Below are positions 32,979 through 44,167 of a stretch of DNA of 58,823 nucleotides, piece after piece. How positions within the stretch are numbered: position 1 is the stretch's first letter; each line of letters begins with the position of its first letter. Source of the DNA: Nemertoderma westbladi (Eukaryota > Xenacoelomorpha > Nemertodermatida > Nemertodermatidae); NCBI GenBank assembly GCA_032718475.1, contig JAUCBJ010001162.1, positions 1 through 58,823 of the forward strand. Reading direction: 5' to 3'. The notes below the pieces were generated by a model that saw only the letters and a program-made list of their open reading frames with translations, was not told the DNA's origin and did no database searches. Position numbers and translations under genes: made by a program.

Positions 32979-35279
32979 CAATAGATCTCCATCATAGAAT
33001 CATAGAATCTAGATCATAATACATAATACCTATACATTATTTAATAATAAAAATTAAAATCTAGATACAATTTGTATAATAATTTATTGTGTAATGATAT
33101 GTATGTTTCCTTTGGTTTTGTTACGTAGGGAGATTGGGTATATTTTTATGGTGTCATGTTATTGTTATTATTAGAAAATAAACGTGTTTAGTCTAAGCAA
33201 TTCTAATATTATCCGTGTACGTAAAGTCCGTAGATAGGGGAGGGGGGGGGGGGGGGGGGCTATTGAAACTACAGTAGGATAGGTGGAATTTGTGACAATA
33301 CCTAAAAACGATGACAACAGTCAGCCCTCAGCCACAGTAAAAAAAAAATGGTTGACCATTATCAACAATGGCCATAAAGAATGTGAATAACAGTATAACG
33401 CAGTCCTAAAAGTAATTCTGCCAAGTTTCTACTCCGCTTATCGACGGGAAGTCGTAGGAAAACAGTCAAACGTCGTGTGACAAGACACAAACTGCCCGGA
33501 CAACACTATATAAATCATGAATTCAGTATTCGGCAATACAGCAATACTGCTTACCAGTTAGGTCTAAAGTATTGTATATGTACGTAGTTTATGCATTTTT
33601 TCAACAGTTGTCCTGTTGGTCGATCTGTCACCGAATGTTTGAAGGCTAATAAACATTCTTCGATGGAATTAATTATAGGCCAAAGGTTTAAATAGTGATA
33701 GGCATACCCAAAACCAGCGTACAGCTCTATGCTAAACTAAGCTTACAGCCGTATTCACGAAAGTAGGAATTACCAGTAAACAGTGGTGTTAACCTAATCA
33801 TGTTCACAAAATTAAATGTGGAGATATCATCCACGTGTTTCCGCTAGGAAATACCTAAATTTACTGGAAGAGGGGTAGGGCTCTACCATTATTTGACAAA
33901 CACCGAATTTTTTCCTTTATTTAATTATTAATTATATTAATTATGTCATGAATTATTAGTACATTCTATTTCCCCCTTAATGATGTCATTTGGTTGAATT
34001 TTGATGTACACTAAAGAAGCTACAGAAACAATAACAATCAGTCAAAAATCACAGCTGGAATAACACCTTAGTAGTGGTACCGTACCAGTCGGTACATTGA
34101 AATTGAAACATTATTCGCAGTACAGCTACCAATTATTGGAATTGAACCATTATACATGCTTATTGCTACTGGTACTTTACCGGTGGTATATTTCCAATTG
34201 GGGTGTCATTTCAGCATATGGACGTTTGTTTGACGTTTGACGTTTGACAAGTTTGTTTTTTCCTCTTCGGCGAATGATAACTTTTTTTGCAGCATTAGAA
34301 ACCATTTCTGATATAGGCCTACTGGCAGCTAGCTATCTAACAGAGTACCAAAAAGAAGTAAGATTATTTAATTCTTTGAGATAATTGTTATTATTGTTAC
34401 CTAGCAACGATCACAAAACAGTTCCGTGTACATAGTTGACATAAGTCTGAAAGTGAAACTTTTGATAAAATATCCAACATCAGTACCGGTACCAGTATAT
34501 CTTTATACCAACGACTAATTCAGGACTGGTAGTGTTACTCTACCGTTACAGCTACAGGGAGCCATAATCAGTGCGTAACTGCATAATGTTTTCGTATGGG
34601 GAATAATGGGTATACAGTAGTAAGTGACGGTGCTTTGTTTTTTTTTCCATTTGCTATGTCATTTTATTTTCAAGTTTATATTAAAATTGCATTGCAGAAA
34701 TGTATACTGAATTAAATTTTACTTTTAAACTTCCCACCATCACACTATAGCATTATTAATAAAAAATGGTAAATTATATAGTTGCCCAACAATACAGTAG
34801 AGCAAACACGTTCTGGGGTCTTCGAGCAGCACGTGTTCAAATGTTCAATGACTGAGCAGCGACTAATTAACAAATTTATGAGAGATTCATTGACCAGTTA
34901 CAGACAGATCAATATTCTAACATATATTTTAGTTTAATGTTTGATTCAATTAAAGGCACAAATTAAAAAGGCTACAAATATATAGGGGTGAATAATTATA
35001 TTAGTCACCCATTAAAAGGTAGCCAAATATAAGTTCCCTTTGAGCCTATGACATCCAGTGCATGTCACCATGGACAACACTAAGACGTACAGTGGACGTC
35101 ATGCTGCAATACATGTTTTATTGGAAGGCTCTTGGTCTAGGTATACTGGTGGACAGTATTAAAGACATTTAGTGCTCTTCATGGGAAAAAATCCATTCTG
35201 TACTGTAGATAGGCTGTATTGTAGACTGTATTATCAATATTAGGTACAGTATATGGCGTAATGCCAACCACAGTACAGT
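32979..35279. other. No gene recognised
   Basis: AT-rich DNA with a G-run at 33241-33259 and ACCGGTAC-type palindromes. A ~130-bp stretch at 33750-33870 (GTATTCACGAAAG...) resembles 49065-49195 and is probably a shared short repeat. Confidence 0.4.
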
Positions 35280-35990
35280 AGTACAGACTGACAGTAAGAC
35301 CGACAGACAAACAGACTAGATTTATGTAAACGTGTAAACTGACATCAGAAATAAAATCAGCAACCCTTAAAACCCCCATAGCGGGAATGTTGGTTAGTTA
35401 GTATACTTTCTTAAGTTTTGACAGACTGACTGACAGAAAGACCGACAGACAGACAGCCAGACAGACTAGATATATTAAACGTGAAAACTGACATCTTAAA
35501 TGAAATCAGCACCGATTAAAACCCCATAACGAGAATGTTCGTTAGTTTGTATTCTTTTTTACGTTTTGACAGAGTGACTGCCTGACAGAAAGACCGACAA
35601 ACGGACAGACTAGATTTATTAAACGTGAAAACTGACATCTGAAATGAAATCAGCACCCATTAAAACCCCAATAACGAGAATGTTCGTTAGTTTGTATTCT
35701 TTTTTACGTTTAGACAGACTGACTGACTGACAGAAAGACCGACAGACCGACAAACAGACAGACTAGATGTATGTAAACCTGAAAACTGACATCAGAAATG
35801 AAATCAGCACCCCTTAAAACCCCCATAGCGAGAATGTTAGTTAATTTGAATTATTTTTTATGTTTTGATAGACTGACTAACAGAATGACCGACAGACAGA
35901 CAGACTAGATTTATGTAAACGTGAAAACTGACATTAGAAATGTAATCAGCAATCCATCCCCATAGCGAGAATGTTAGCGACAAGTTTTAA
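35280..35990. repeat. ~147-bp tandem repeat, about five copies
   Basis: Each unit has a GACAGACTGACTGACAGAAAGACCGACAGAC-like low-complexity half and a unique half (ACTAGATTTATGTAAACGTG...AAATCAGCACCC...GAGAATGTT). The ACTAGAT marker recurs at 35316, 35464, 35609, 35762 and 35904 (142-153 bp apart). Confidence 0.9.
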
Positions 35991-36493
35991 TTATGAGCAA
36001 GTTCTAGTTCAAGTTCTAATTATAATATCTGAGCGGTGTGCCTGTCGGTGTAAGTTAGCCTGAATAGGACTCGGAGTACGCTGACTAAAGGGCGCCACGA
36101 GGGAACAGGATGACGACGTAACCACAAGGAACTGACAGACAGAGTGGTCCACAGTGAATGAAACTACTACGGGCCTGAAAGGGACTCGGAACGTGACGAA
36201 AGCCGCCTGCCCTCGCCCGACACGACTGACACGGACCGGACGGACGGACGGCGTATCAAAAGTAGTTGGAATGGTTAAAATCTTATAAAGTAATGTCAGT
36301 AGCCCTATAAAGTAAAATACTTAACTCTCATTCTGTACTGTAGGTTTATTATATCTTTTAAATAGTTGGTGTTTATTATTGTCAAACAAAAAATATTTAG
36401 AATCAGATCATTTAGGAACAGATCACTTACATATATTTTCTAGGACGCCTAGTATTACAGTTGGACGTTTAGAGTGTTTGGAAGAATAACATT
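35991..36493. other. Flank of the BEL insertion; no gene
   Basis: A GC-richer patch at 36080-36260 contains CGGACGGACGGACGG. No ORF or RNA gene recognised. Confidence 0.4.
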
Positions 36494-36498
36494 GATGT

Positions 36499-37749
36499 TG
36501 TAAAAGCCTTTGCTGAATTGCCCCGTTATTTTTATTATCTTTTACATTAAAATACTCTGTAGTTGATTTAATAAGTGTAAGAGACCGTATTATTGCTGTA
36601 TCGGTGTTTTTAGAGGATCTAAGACCTATTTCCTCCGTATGTGTACTGTGAAAGGCATATTTTATGATTCTATGGCAATTCGTGACGCAAAGGGGTGATA
36701 GCTACTCTTGAACAGTAGTTACTATGACTACGGTTAACAGCTGACATTCATACGTGTTGATTTCCTTTGTTCTACGGCGTCTCTCAGTTCAGTCAGCCAA
36801 TTAGAGCGTTTTTGTGGCTCCTTGTACAGAAAATTTCCGAGAAATGACGCAATGCCTATGTGCAGTGTTTACATTCAGTCCTGAGCCTAAGAAAGAACGG
36901 CTTGGAAGTATTTTGTGCTTTACTGTTTTTAGTCTTACACTAGTAGGTTTAATTATAAAGGGCATATATCCTTTAACATACCTAACGACTACCTGACTCA
37001 TGGAATCACTGCTGACTGATCATACATGCTGACTGCTGAAACATTGCAAACTCATAGCAATCAGTGTTCAGTTGTTGTTTTATACTGCTATTTACCGTCA
37101 GTTCTTCATAATATGGTTGATGAATTATTATATTTGGAATAACGATAAACAACCCCGAAACCCAATATTCTTGATATACCGAAGGTAAGAGAGAAGGGTT
37201 ACAGATAAACGATTGTGACTTATGTTAAAGTGGTTTGAAGTGAATCTAATGTTATTTGATAGACCCTACATGAGTCAGTCTGTGTTCCTTTTATATGTGA
37301 CTAAAATCAGTGAAGATTGGCAGATTAGTGTGCAGTATTGTGCAGCATTGTGTATGAGTGAGTCTGTTAAAGAAGCAATTCCTAAAGAATGCGCCATATA
37401 TGTGAATTATAATTAAGCCATATCGTTGTGAGTAGTTTAAGTCATAACTCTGTTTATATAGATAAAGCGCCACGTCCTAAAGGAACTGTTAATATTACCG
37501 AAGGTGAATAATATTGTCAGAGATTATATAATACTGTCAGTCGAATAATACATTAGGCTTACATAGCAATAAAAATTAAACCGTCGAACCCAATCTCCCG
37601 GGAATATCCAGCGGGTGAATGGTCGCGCACGGATTGGTTTCGACTAGTGTAGTGAATCAAATACTTATCATAGACTAAAAGCAGATTTAATATCTAGAAG
37701 ACATCTTAATTTGGTGGGTTAAACTGCCAAAGGTCTGAAAGCGCGAACA
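36499..37749 (+). repeat. 5' LTR (1251 bp)
   Basis: Starts TGTAAAAGCC, ends GCGCGAACA. By eye it differs from the 3' LTR at two positions (GATAGACC against GAAAGACC; CCATATATG against CCATAAATG). AATAAA at ~37569 may be the polyadenylation signal. Confidence 0.95.
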
Positions 37750-39949
37750 TTAAAGGATATAGCTTCTTTATTGCAGTAAGCAATAAAGTTGAAAGTACCG
37801 GTCAACCGGTACATCTGTAGGTCAGTAGGCCCAACTGCCAGAACCGGTACCAGTAGGCCTGACTACCTAACCACCCGGACCGGTACCTACAGCAGTACAG
37901 GTACAGCAGTATTATTCGATTTTGATTATTATATACCAGTAGGCCTTAATAATTAATCAGGGAATGCAGCCCTGGTTTTTTATTGAGATTTTTACTTATT
38001 TCTGTCAAGTTTTATTTGTTTGTAGGCCAGTATTGAACAGAAGGCGTGTAAACCTGATCAGATTGTACAGACAATTTGTAGGCTGAGCTGTTGTCTGATT
38101 GCTGTTAAGTCTGAACGGATTACAGTGTGTGTAGAGCACTTGTCCGATTAAGTACGGTTAGGAAGTAGGGGCAGCCAATGCGGTAAGGTAAACCCCCAAC
38201 TAAAGAATAAGTCGCACTACTGGGTTAGAGCGCATACTCCCTAATCATTTCGGAGTCTGCATGTCCTGTGGTTTATTTAGGCTTGAGAGTAGTCTGCCAT
38301 CGTTTAGTCTGTACTTTGTTTGTGTAAGTCTGTACGGGTAGCGTATAATTTTATTTAGATAATTTGTAGGCTGGATAGTTGTCTGGCTGTTATTAGGTCT
38401 GAACGGATTGCCGCGTGTGTAGATCATCTGTCCGATTAAGTACGGTTAGGCAGTCGGGGCAGCGAACGCAGTAAGGTAAACCCCCAACTAAAGAATAAGT
38501 CGCACTACTGGGTTAGAGCGCATACTCCCTAATCATTTCGGAGTCTGCATATACCGTAGTTTGTTTAGGCTTGATAGTAGTCTGTCAGTGTTCGGTCTGT
38601 ATTTTGTTTGAGTAGTTTGTACGCGTAGCGTAATATTTATTATTCAGAGTTTATGCGATTATTCGCAACATTCAAGTCCCCAAGTTTGTTCCTACAGTAA
38701 TTGTGTTTGTTATACATACCGCTATAGTTAAATTAACCTCGGTACTACACGGGCTGCTTGGCGTAGGTAAAGACTGGTGATTTTGTGCATCGGTCACTCC
38801 AGCAGATGCCGTGGTTCTTTTAGCTGTTCAAGTATATTTAATTACTGATTATCTGTTGTACAAGTACTCGTACCTAATTTAGGGTTTAGTGTACAGTACT
38901 TTCCGAAGTAATTATTGTAGACATTATATTTGTGTTGTAAAGTGGTTGATAGGCACATTCGATTAGCTCTATTAACTTCTAGGTAGGAACACTCCGTGAT
39001 ACATAACGTAGAACCTATAGCGATACGGCTATAGGTCGTCAGGCGGTGGTATTTTCCTATCTAGACAACGCAGTGTATTTACTACTACTTATTATTTCAA
39101 AACACCGTAGTACCCTGTCCGTGTAATAACCGGTTATCTAACCCTTTGTTAGGCTGGTTTGTAGACTTCTTGTAAAATTACCCTAAAAAATTCGTATTTG
39201 TGTTTTGTAAATTTTTGTGTTTATTTAGAGATTGTAATCTCAACCCGAATTGTACGTAATTTGTAGTATTAAGTAACTTAGGTAAATTAGTATTATTTGT
39301 TTTAGTGTCCTATACGTAACACTTCACTGAAAGCGCACCGCTTTGTGTAGTGATTACCCCAGAAATAATAACATTTATTTCAAACATAGACAAAACCCAT
39401 TAAAACGGGTATATATATATTATAAATCAAATCTAACGATTTATAAATAGTAGGCCTACCATAAAACCATTAGGTCTCAATATCAGTTGGATTACTGCTT
39501 AAATAACGGTAATAAAGTAAGTTAAAGTAACCAAGTAACCGTAAATTACAGAAATTCAATTATTCTAAAATAATTGATATACCGGTATTTACGATAGGCC
39601 TATTATCCTATTTCTATAAATCTAGGCTGAAATTATACCGGTACTTGTAATTAATTCTATTCCAGAATTATATATACTACAAACTGTAAGCTGTATACCG
39701 GTATTCCGATAGGCCTATTATATATTTATATATATTTGTGCTAAAATTATACCGGTATTCTGTGATAAACCTAGTCTGTAATAATAGTTATATATACTAT
39801 AAGCATACCGGTATTCTAATATATTATATATATCACGCTACACTGAGTAGCAGTACCGGTAATTAATTACTAGGCTATCAGTTAATACTGAGTTACTAGA
39901 CTTGCTCAGACTGTAATACAGCAGTAGACATTCAACTGTACACACAAAC
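37750..39949 (+). other. BEL/Pao 5' leader with 288-bp tandem duplication
   Basis: No tRNA primer-binding site (TGG...) is evident right after the LTR. Two copies of a 288-bp block lie at 38073-38360 and 38361-~38640, each with a hairpin-forming ACTCCCTAATCATTTCGGAGT. From 39560 the leader becomes AT-rich with repeated ATACCGGTAT and AGGCCTA palindromes up to the Gag start. A packaging or translation role is conjecture. Confidence 0.6.
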
Positions 39950-42900
39950 ATGTCTGACGCAAAGCAGAACCTGTCAGACAGTCTACTAGATACAACGGAG
40001 AGTGAAGCGACAGCAGAGAAACCACATAAGAAGGATGCCATTGATATCTATCTGTCAGACTATCAGCGTTTTGTGGGAGATGAAGAGTTGAGGAGAAGGC
40101 TAGAGGGACTTAGCCCTAATAGCGAAGGAGCCCAGCATGTGTTGGATGCAATTGATGTGGATAGGATAGCGGCGAACCAAGCTAAATTCGATGAACAACT
40201 CCGCATCGCTAGAGACCAAGAAGAACAAGTAAAGAAAAAACGTATAGAAGATAGAAAGACAGCGGCAGTGGCAGCAGCAGTGGCAGAGGCAGAAGCGGAA
40301 AGAAAGGCAGCAGCAGCAGTGGCAGAGGCAGAAGCGGAAAGAAAGGCAGCAGTGGCAGAGGCCGAAGCGGAAAGGAAAGCAGCAGCAGCAGCAGCAGTGG
40401 CAGAGGCAGAAGCGGAAAGAAAGGCAGCAGTGGCAGAGGCCGAAGCGGAAAGGAAAGCAGCAGCAGCAGTGGCAGTGGCAGAGGCCGAAGCGGAAAGGAA
40501 AGCGGCAGCAGCAGTGGCAGCGGCAGAAGCCGAAAGAAAAACAGCAGAGGCAGTGGCAGAAGCAGAACGGAGGGCATCTGAAGAGGCAACCCAACTAGAG
40601 TTGGAAAATCTTCAAGAGAGGCAAGACAACTTCAATAAACAGTTAACAGCGAGCAATATGCAGATGATGAGTCGATCTACTCCCAAGAGACAGGGGTATA
40701 CATCATCTGAGGAAGGCGATACCACCGACACCGAAGGCGGAGGAAATCGATCTCGCCTAAGCAGACGTAAAAGAACATTCCACCGGCAGAAATTGCCTGA
40801 TTTGCCTCCAGCTGTTAGAAGGCAACTAAATAACACCAAAGTAGGTAGTACAGAGCCCACAGACCAAATAATTAAAATAGAAAGACTCCCTACTATAGTA
40901 GATGAGCCTGAAATAATTAGGCCTGTTCTTGAAATCACCCCTTCAGTGATAGACATACCTGTGCTCCCTGAGACTACCTATAAATTCCCTCTACATAGCA
41001 CTAAGCTACCTGTGCCCCGTAGAACTGCCCGAGAGACAGTTCAGGTCCTGGACCCCGAGCGAAATATTCACAATTTGTCGCCCGTTGTCCCTCGTCCGCC
41101 CGCTACAACGTTGGCGACTCCCGCTTCGGCGGTCGAATGGGTGGACGAGAGACGGCGGGGGATGGATATCCTGCTCGGACAGTTGCAGGAGACTGTCCAG
41201 CAATTCAAGGGCACAGTAAGGGAAAGTAGACTAGAGTTGCAAGAAGTGCAGCAAAGTATCGCGCTAGAGCGCGATAAATTAGTAAATACTCAAAAGGGTA
41301 TACCACCACCCTCTGTAACAATGTGTCAACCTGTTAGGTCTGAAGTATTGCATGCGCAAGGTGTGGAGCCTACACGCATATATACTGCTAGCGAAGTAGA
41401 AACTCCTATAGTGAACCCTATTAAGGGTAATTATAGACCTGTTGATAATGATATTCCCTATAGAACTGATCATAATCCGAGAAATTTATATACCGATAAC
41501 TCGATATTAAATAGCACGATGGCCCAAGAAAGTTTTACGCGTCAAATGGCTAGAACCGAAGCCCGGCAAGCGGTAAAGGTTGGAGAGATCGTCAAGTTCA
41601 ATGGAGATGAGATGAAATGGTTACCTTTTAATGAATATTACAAAGATAACATACAGAACTCTGTACTATCTAATGGAGAAAAACTTAGATACCTCATCGA
41701 GTGCTTGGAAGGATCTCCCAAGTTAATGGCGTTAAAGTTTATTGGACATCCAGACGGATTAAGACAAGTTTGGGATACACTAAACATCAGGTATGGTAAT
41801 AGGACTAACATAGCTAGGTATTTATATGCGAAATTAATGGCGCCCCGAAAGTTTCTTAGCAGCGGGATTATAGAGTTTTCCGATGAGATTCAGGAGATCT
41901 GTAGACAACTAGATTGGTTAGGTAAGTCTCATGAATACCAGAATTCTATGGTTGTAGGAGCCTTAGCATCTACTTTGCCCAAGGGTGGAGTAGGTACACG
42001 CTGGGACAAGAAGGTGTTATATATGATGGAACAACAACGACGAGACCCTACCATAGCTGATCTCATGTCATTCTTAGATGGAGAAGTGAAATTACAGCTC
42101 CTAAGGCAGTCCAGAGAGAAGACACTGGAAAACAAGGTAAGTGAGAAACCCGTTTCTAGGAGAAGGGTAACACCAGTATGTTATACCGACGACGGTGAAA
42201 GCCAAACTTCTCAAGGAGAGGACAGCGGGAAAGACACTGACAGATCTTATGTCAATAAAATGCCTAAAGATCAGGTAAGTAAATCCAAGTCTCGACCCAA
42301 TGACAGAAGGGAACCGGTACAAAAAACCCTTCCTACGTCTCCTAAAAGAATTCAGGTGAGAAAGCCCGAGGAAAGAACAAGTGTGCACCACATAGCACAG
42401 GTTAAAGTAAGTAACATCAAGCCGAAATGTGTGCTGTGCGACGGGCCCCACCGTTTAAATGCGTGTGATAAATTCCTGAGGAAATCACTAAAGGATAGAC
42501 GTGAAATCATGTGGGATAAGCGGTTGTGTTATAATTGCCTCAGACGAGGACACCAACGGCGAACCTGTAACTCCGACGCAAGGTGTGCAAAGTGCGGCGC
42601 AAAACATCATATCTTGTTGCACACGGAATTCGAACGAAACAGCCCGAGTCAGGTAAGTGAGTCCGAACTACATGTCCAATTCAGTGATGTGAACGACACT
42701 GATCAATCTGAGATGGAAGGATTCTATACGGACGAGTTCTCCGACCAAAACGAATCCTGTTACCTAATAAACACCACCGCAGTGTATCGAGCACTCGTGT
42801 ATGAGAAAGACACAGACAGCGACCTTACCTTAACTACTTCCGATCAACAACCATCTTGGAAAGCGTCAACTTCCAATATAGGAATCCGAGAATTTCCTGT

Positions 42901-44167
42901 AGTCCAGTTACGGGTCCACGGACCTCAGAAGAGCTATATAGTGAACGCCCTCCTGGACTCCGGTAGCACAGGAACATTCATCGATAGGGAACTAGCCGAA
43001 GTCATCTTTGCTGGACAACCCAAGTTCCGAACCAAGCTAAACATGTCAGGGATCATGCAGGTTTGGAATTCTACTGTAGCTGCCGACTATTATATAGGTG
43101 AGTTGTCCACCCCCCAGGACGAACTAGGAGAACATAGCATCAGGTCAGTGAAAATGGTGGCTATAAAGAACTTCGCTACTACTCAAGCAGACCTTTATAA
43201 TTGGGACGAGGATGAGAGCATCCAACATCTTAACATACCTCGATTCCAGACTGATTATCCTGGAGTGCAAATACTCATCGGCCAAAACGCGCATGAGGCG
43301 CTGGAGACATTAGAGAAACGGCCTGCTCAACCGCAGCCCCTACAGACCTATGCGGTAAGAACTAGAGTAGGTTGGTACCTTACTGGACCTTCCCGTAGAA
43401 CGCTCAGGGAAAGACTGCTTCAAGATCGCGTCTGCCAGGTGAGTGAATGGGAAGATGATACTAGTGAGGGAGACGACCTAACTGAGGGAACACCACACTC
43501 CTCAGATAATGACAATCTTAGCTCCAATGTAGATCAATGGAGATATTGCCCCAAGAAGTTTAATCCAACGGACATCGCTTCCAGAGGAGCAACTCCTCAA
43601 GAACTGACAGATACTATAGACCGGTTAGGTGAACCCGACTTCCTGAGTAAGGAGAATGAATGGCCTCCCCATCTTACTCCGACTGAGATTAGACCAGCCA
43701 AGGGAGCGGAGAAAGTCGAACCTGAAACCCGGACGGGTGGATCGGAGTTATTTGAACCCGGGATAGATCTGTCGGTATTACATGTTGCCAGGGACGACGC
43801 CGTGGTTCTGGGCCTCCCCACCGCGAGTGGATCCTTCATGAAGATCAGAGAGAGCGATTGGAGCTCTAGAACATCAGACGTCTCGCAGGGACTCTCACCT
43901 CTCCTGCAGAGAGCGACGGACCACTATAGCTCCTGGAATCGGCTTTGTGACGCCGTCATATACTTTGAGCGATGTTTTTATCGTCACTATTCCAGGACGA
44001 AGAGGAAACCTGGAATTGTATTCAGGATGCAGCGACTCAAACACCCAGTCGGTCGTTTGTGTTTATCGGAAGGGAATGGAGGACTCTCCGGAAACTGTGG
44101 AAGGCAAGATTCTCTTCCCACGACCACCTCCCTAATCCTTCAAACATCTAGGGATTCCATAACGTAA
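39950..44167 (+). CDS. gag-pro: BEL/Pao Gag-protease polyprotein with in-frame deletion of RT (1405 codons)
   Basis: ATG at 39950. Residues ~95-215 are a highly charged Ala/Glu/Lys coiled coil made of AEAEAERKAA repeats. Residues ~540-690 form the BEL/Pao Gag domain (VKFNGDEMKWLPFNEYY; DUF1759 type). A CCHC zinc knuckle at 860-873 (CYNCLRRGHQRRTC) is followed by CAKCGAKHHILLH, the BEL-type second motif. The aspartic protease has its catalytic DSG at 1003-1005 (LLDSGSTGTFID), and its end GWYLTGPS is recognisable near 1140. The frame then passes within ~50 residues to WRYCPKKFNPTDIASRG (1197-1211), the stretch normally found after RT and RNase H. So the RT block is missing without breaking the frame. 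The last ~50 residues look frameshifted. Gag would assemble particles and protease would process them. Confidence 0.9.
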   Translation: MSDAKQNLSDSLLDTTESEATAEKPHKKDAIDIYLSDYQRFVGDEELRRRLEGLSPNSEGAQHVLDAIDVDRIAANQAKFDEQLRIARDQEEQVKKKRIEDRKTAAVAAAVAEAEAERKAAAAVAEAEAERKAAVAEAEAERKAAAAAAVAEAEAERKAAVAEAEAERKAAAAVAVAEAEAERKAAAAVAAAEAERKTAEAVAEAERRASEEATQLELENLQERQDNFNKQLTASNMQMMSRSTPKRQGYTSSEEGDTTDTEGGGNRSRLSRRKRTFHRQKLPDLPPAVRRQLNNTKVGSTEPTDQIIKIERLPTIVDEPEIIRPVLEITPSVIDIPVLPETTYKFPLHSTKLPVPRRTARETVQVLDPERNIHNLSPVVPRPPATTLATPASAVEWVDERRRGMDILLGQLQETVQQFKGTVRESRLELQEVQQSIALERDKLVNTQKGIPPPSVTMCQPVRSEVLHAQGVEPTRIYTASEVETPIVNPIKGNYRPVDNDIPYRTDHNPRNLYTDNSILNSTMAQESFTRQMARTEARQAVKVGEIVKFNGDEMKWLPFNEYYKDNIQNSVLSNGEKLRYLIECLEGSPKLMALKFIGHPDGLRQVWDTLNIRYGNRTNIARYLYAKLMAPRKFLSSGIIEFSDEIQEICRQLDWLGKSHEYQNSMVVGALASTLPKGGVGTRWDKKVLYMMEQQRRDPTIADLMSFLDGEVKLQLLRQSREKTLENKVSEKPVSRRRVTPVCYTDDGESQTSQGEDSGKDTDRSYVNKMPKDQVSKSKSRPNDRREPVQKTLPTSPKRIQVRKPEERTSVHHIAQVKVSNIKPKCVLCDGPHRLNACDKFLRKSLKDRREIMWDKRLCYNCLRRGHQRRTCNSDARCAKCGAKHHILLHTEFERNSPSQVSESELHVQFSDVNDTDQSEMEGFYTDEFSDQNESCYLINTTAVYRALVYEKDTDSDLTLTTSDQQPSWKASTSNIGIREFPVVQLRVHGPQKSYIVNALLDSGSTGTFIDRELAEVIFAGQPKFRTKLNMSGIMQVWNSTVAADYYIGELSTPQDELGEHSIRSVKMVAIKNFATTQADLYNWDEDESIQHLNIPRFQTDYPGVQILIGQNAHEALETLEKRPAQPQPLQTYAVRTRVGWYLTGPSRRTLRERLLQDRVCQVSEWEDDTSEGDDLTEGTPHSSDNDNLSSNVDQWRYCPKKFNPTDIASRGATPQELTDTIDRLGEPDFLSKENEWPPHLTPTEIRPAKGAEKVEPETRTGGSELFEPGIDLSVLHVARDDAVVLGLPTASGSFMKIRESDWSSRTSDVSQGLSPLLQRATDHYSSWNRLCDAVIYFERCFYRHYSRTKRKPGIVFRMQRLKHPVGRLCLSEGNGGLSGNCGRQDSLPTTTSLILQTSRDSIT

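Noticed and set aside
36801-37473. Several 60-70-codon ORFs in the LTR
   Set aside because: Present at the same place in both LTRs only because the LTRs are near-identical; not conserved in the diverged LTR at 913-2086 and without recognisable features.
37750-37770. tRNA primer-binding site after the 5' LTR
   Set aside because: No TGG-type complement to a tRNA 3' end is visible at the expected position; a non-standard primer cannot be excluded.
38209-38262. tRNA gene in the BEL leader (GGGTTAGAGCGC...)
   Set aside because: The D-arm-like part lacks a B box and acceptor stem; it is part of the 288-bp duplicated block.
40100-40956. Cys/Phe- and Leu/Pro-rich minus-strand frames
   Set aside because: Antisense of the Ala/Glu/Lys coiled coil in the Gag frame; composition is forced by the sense codons.
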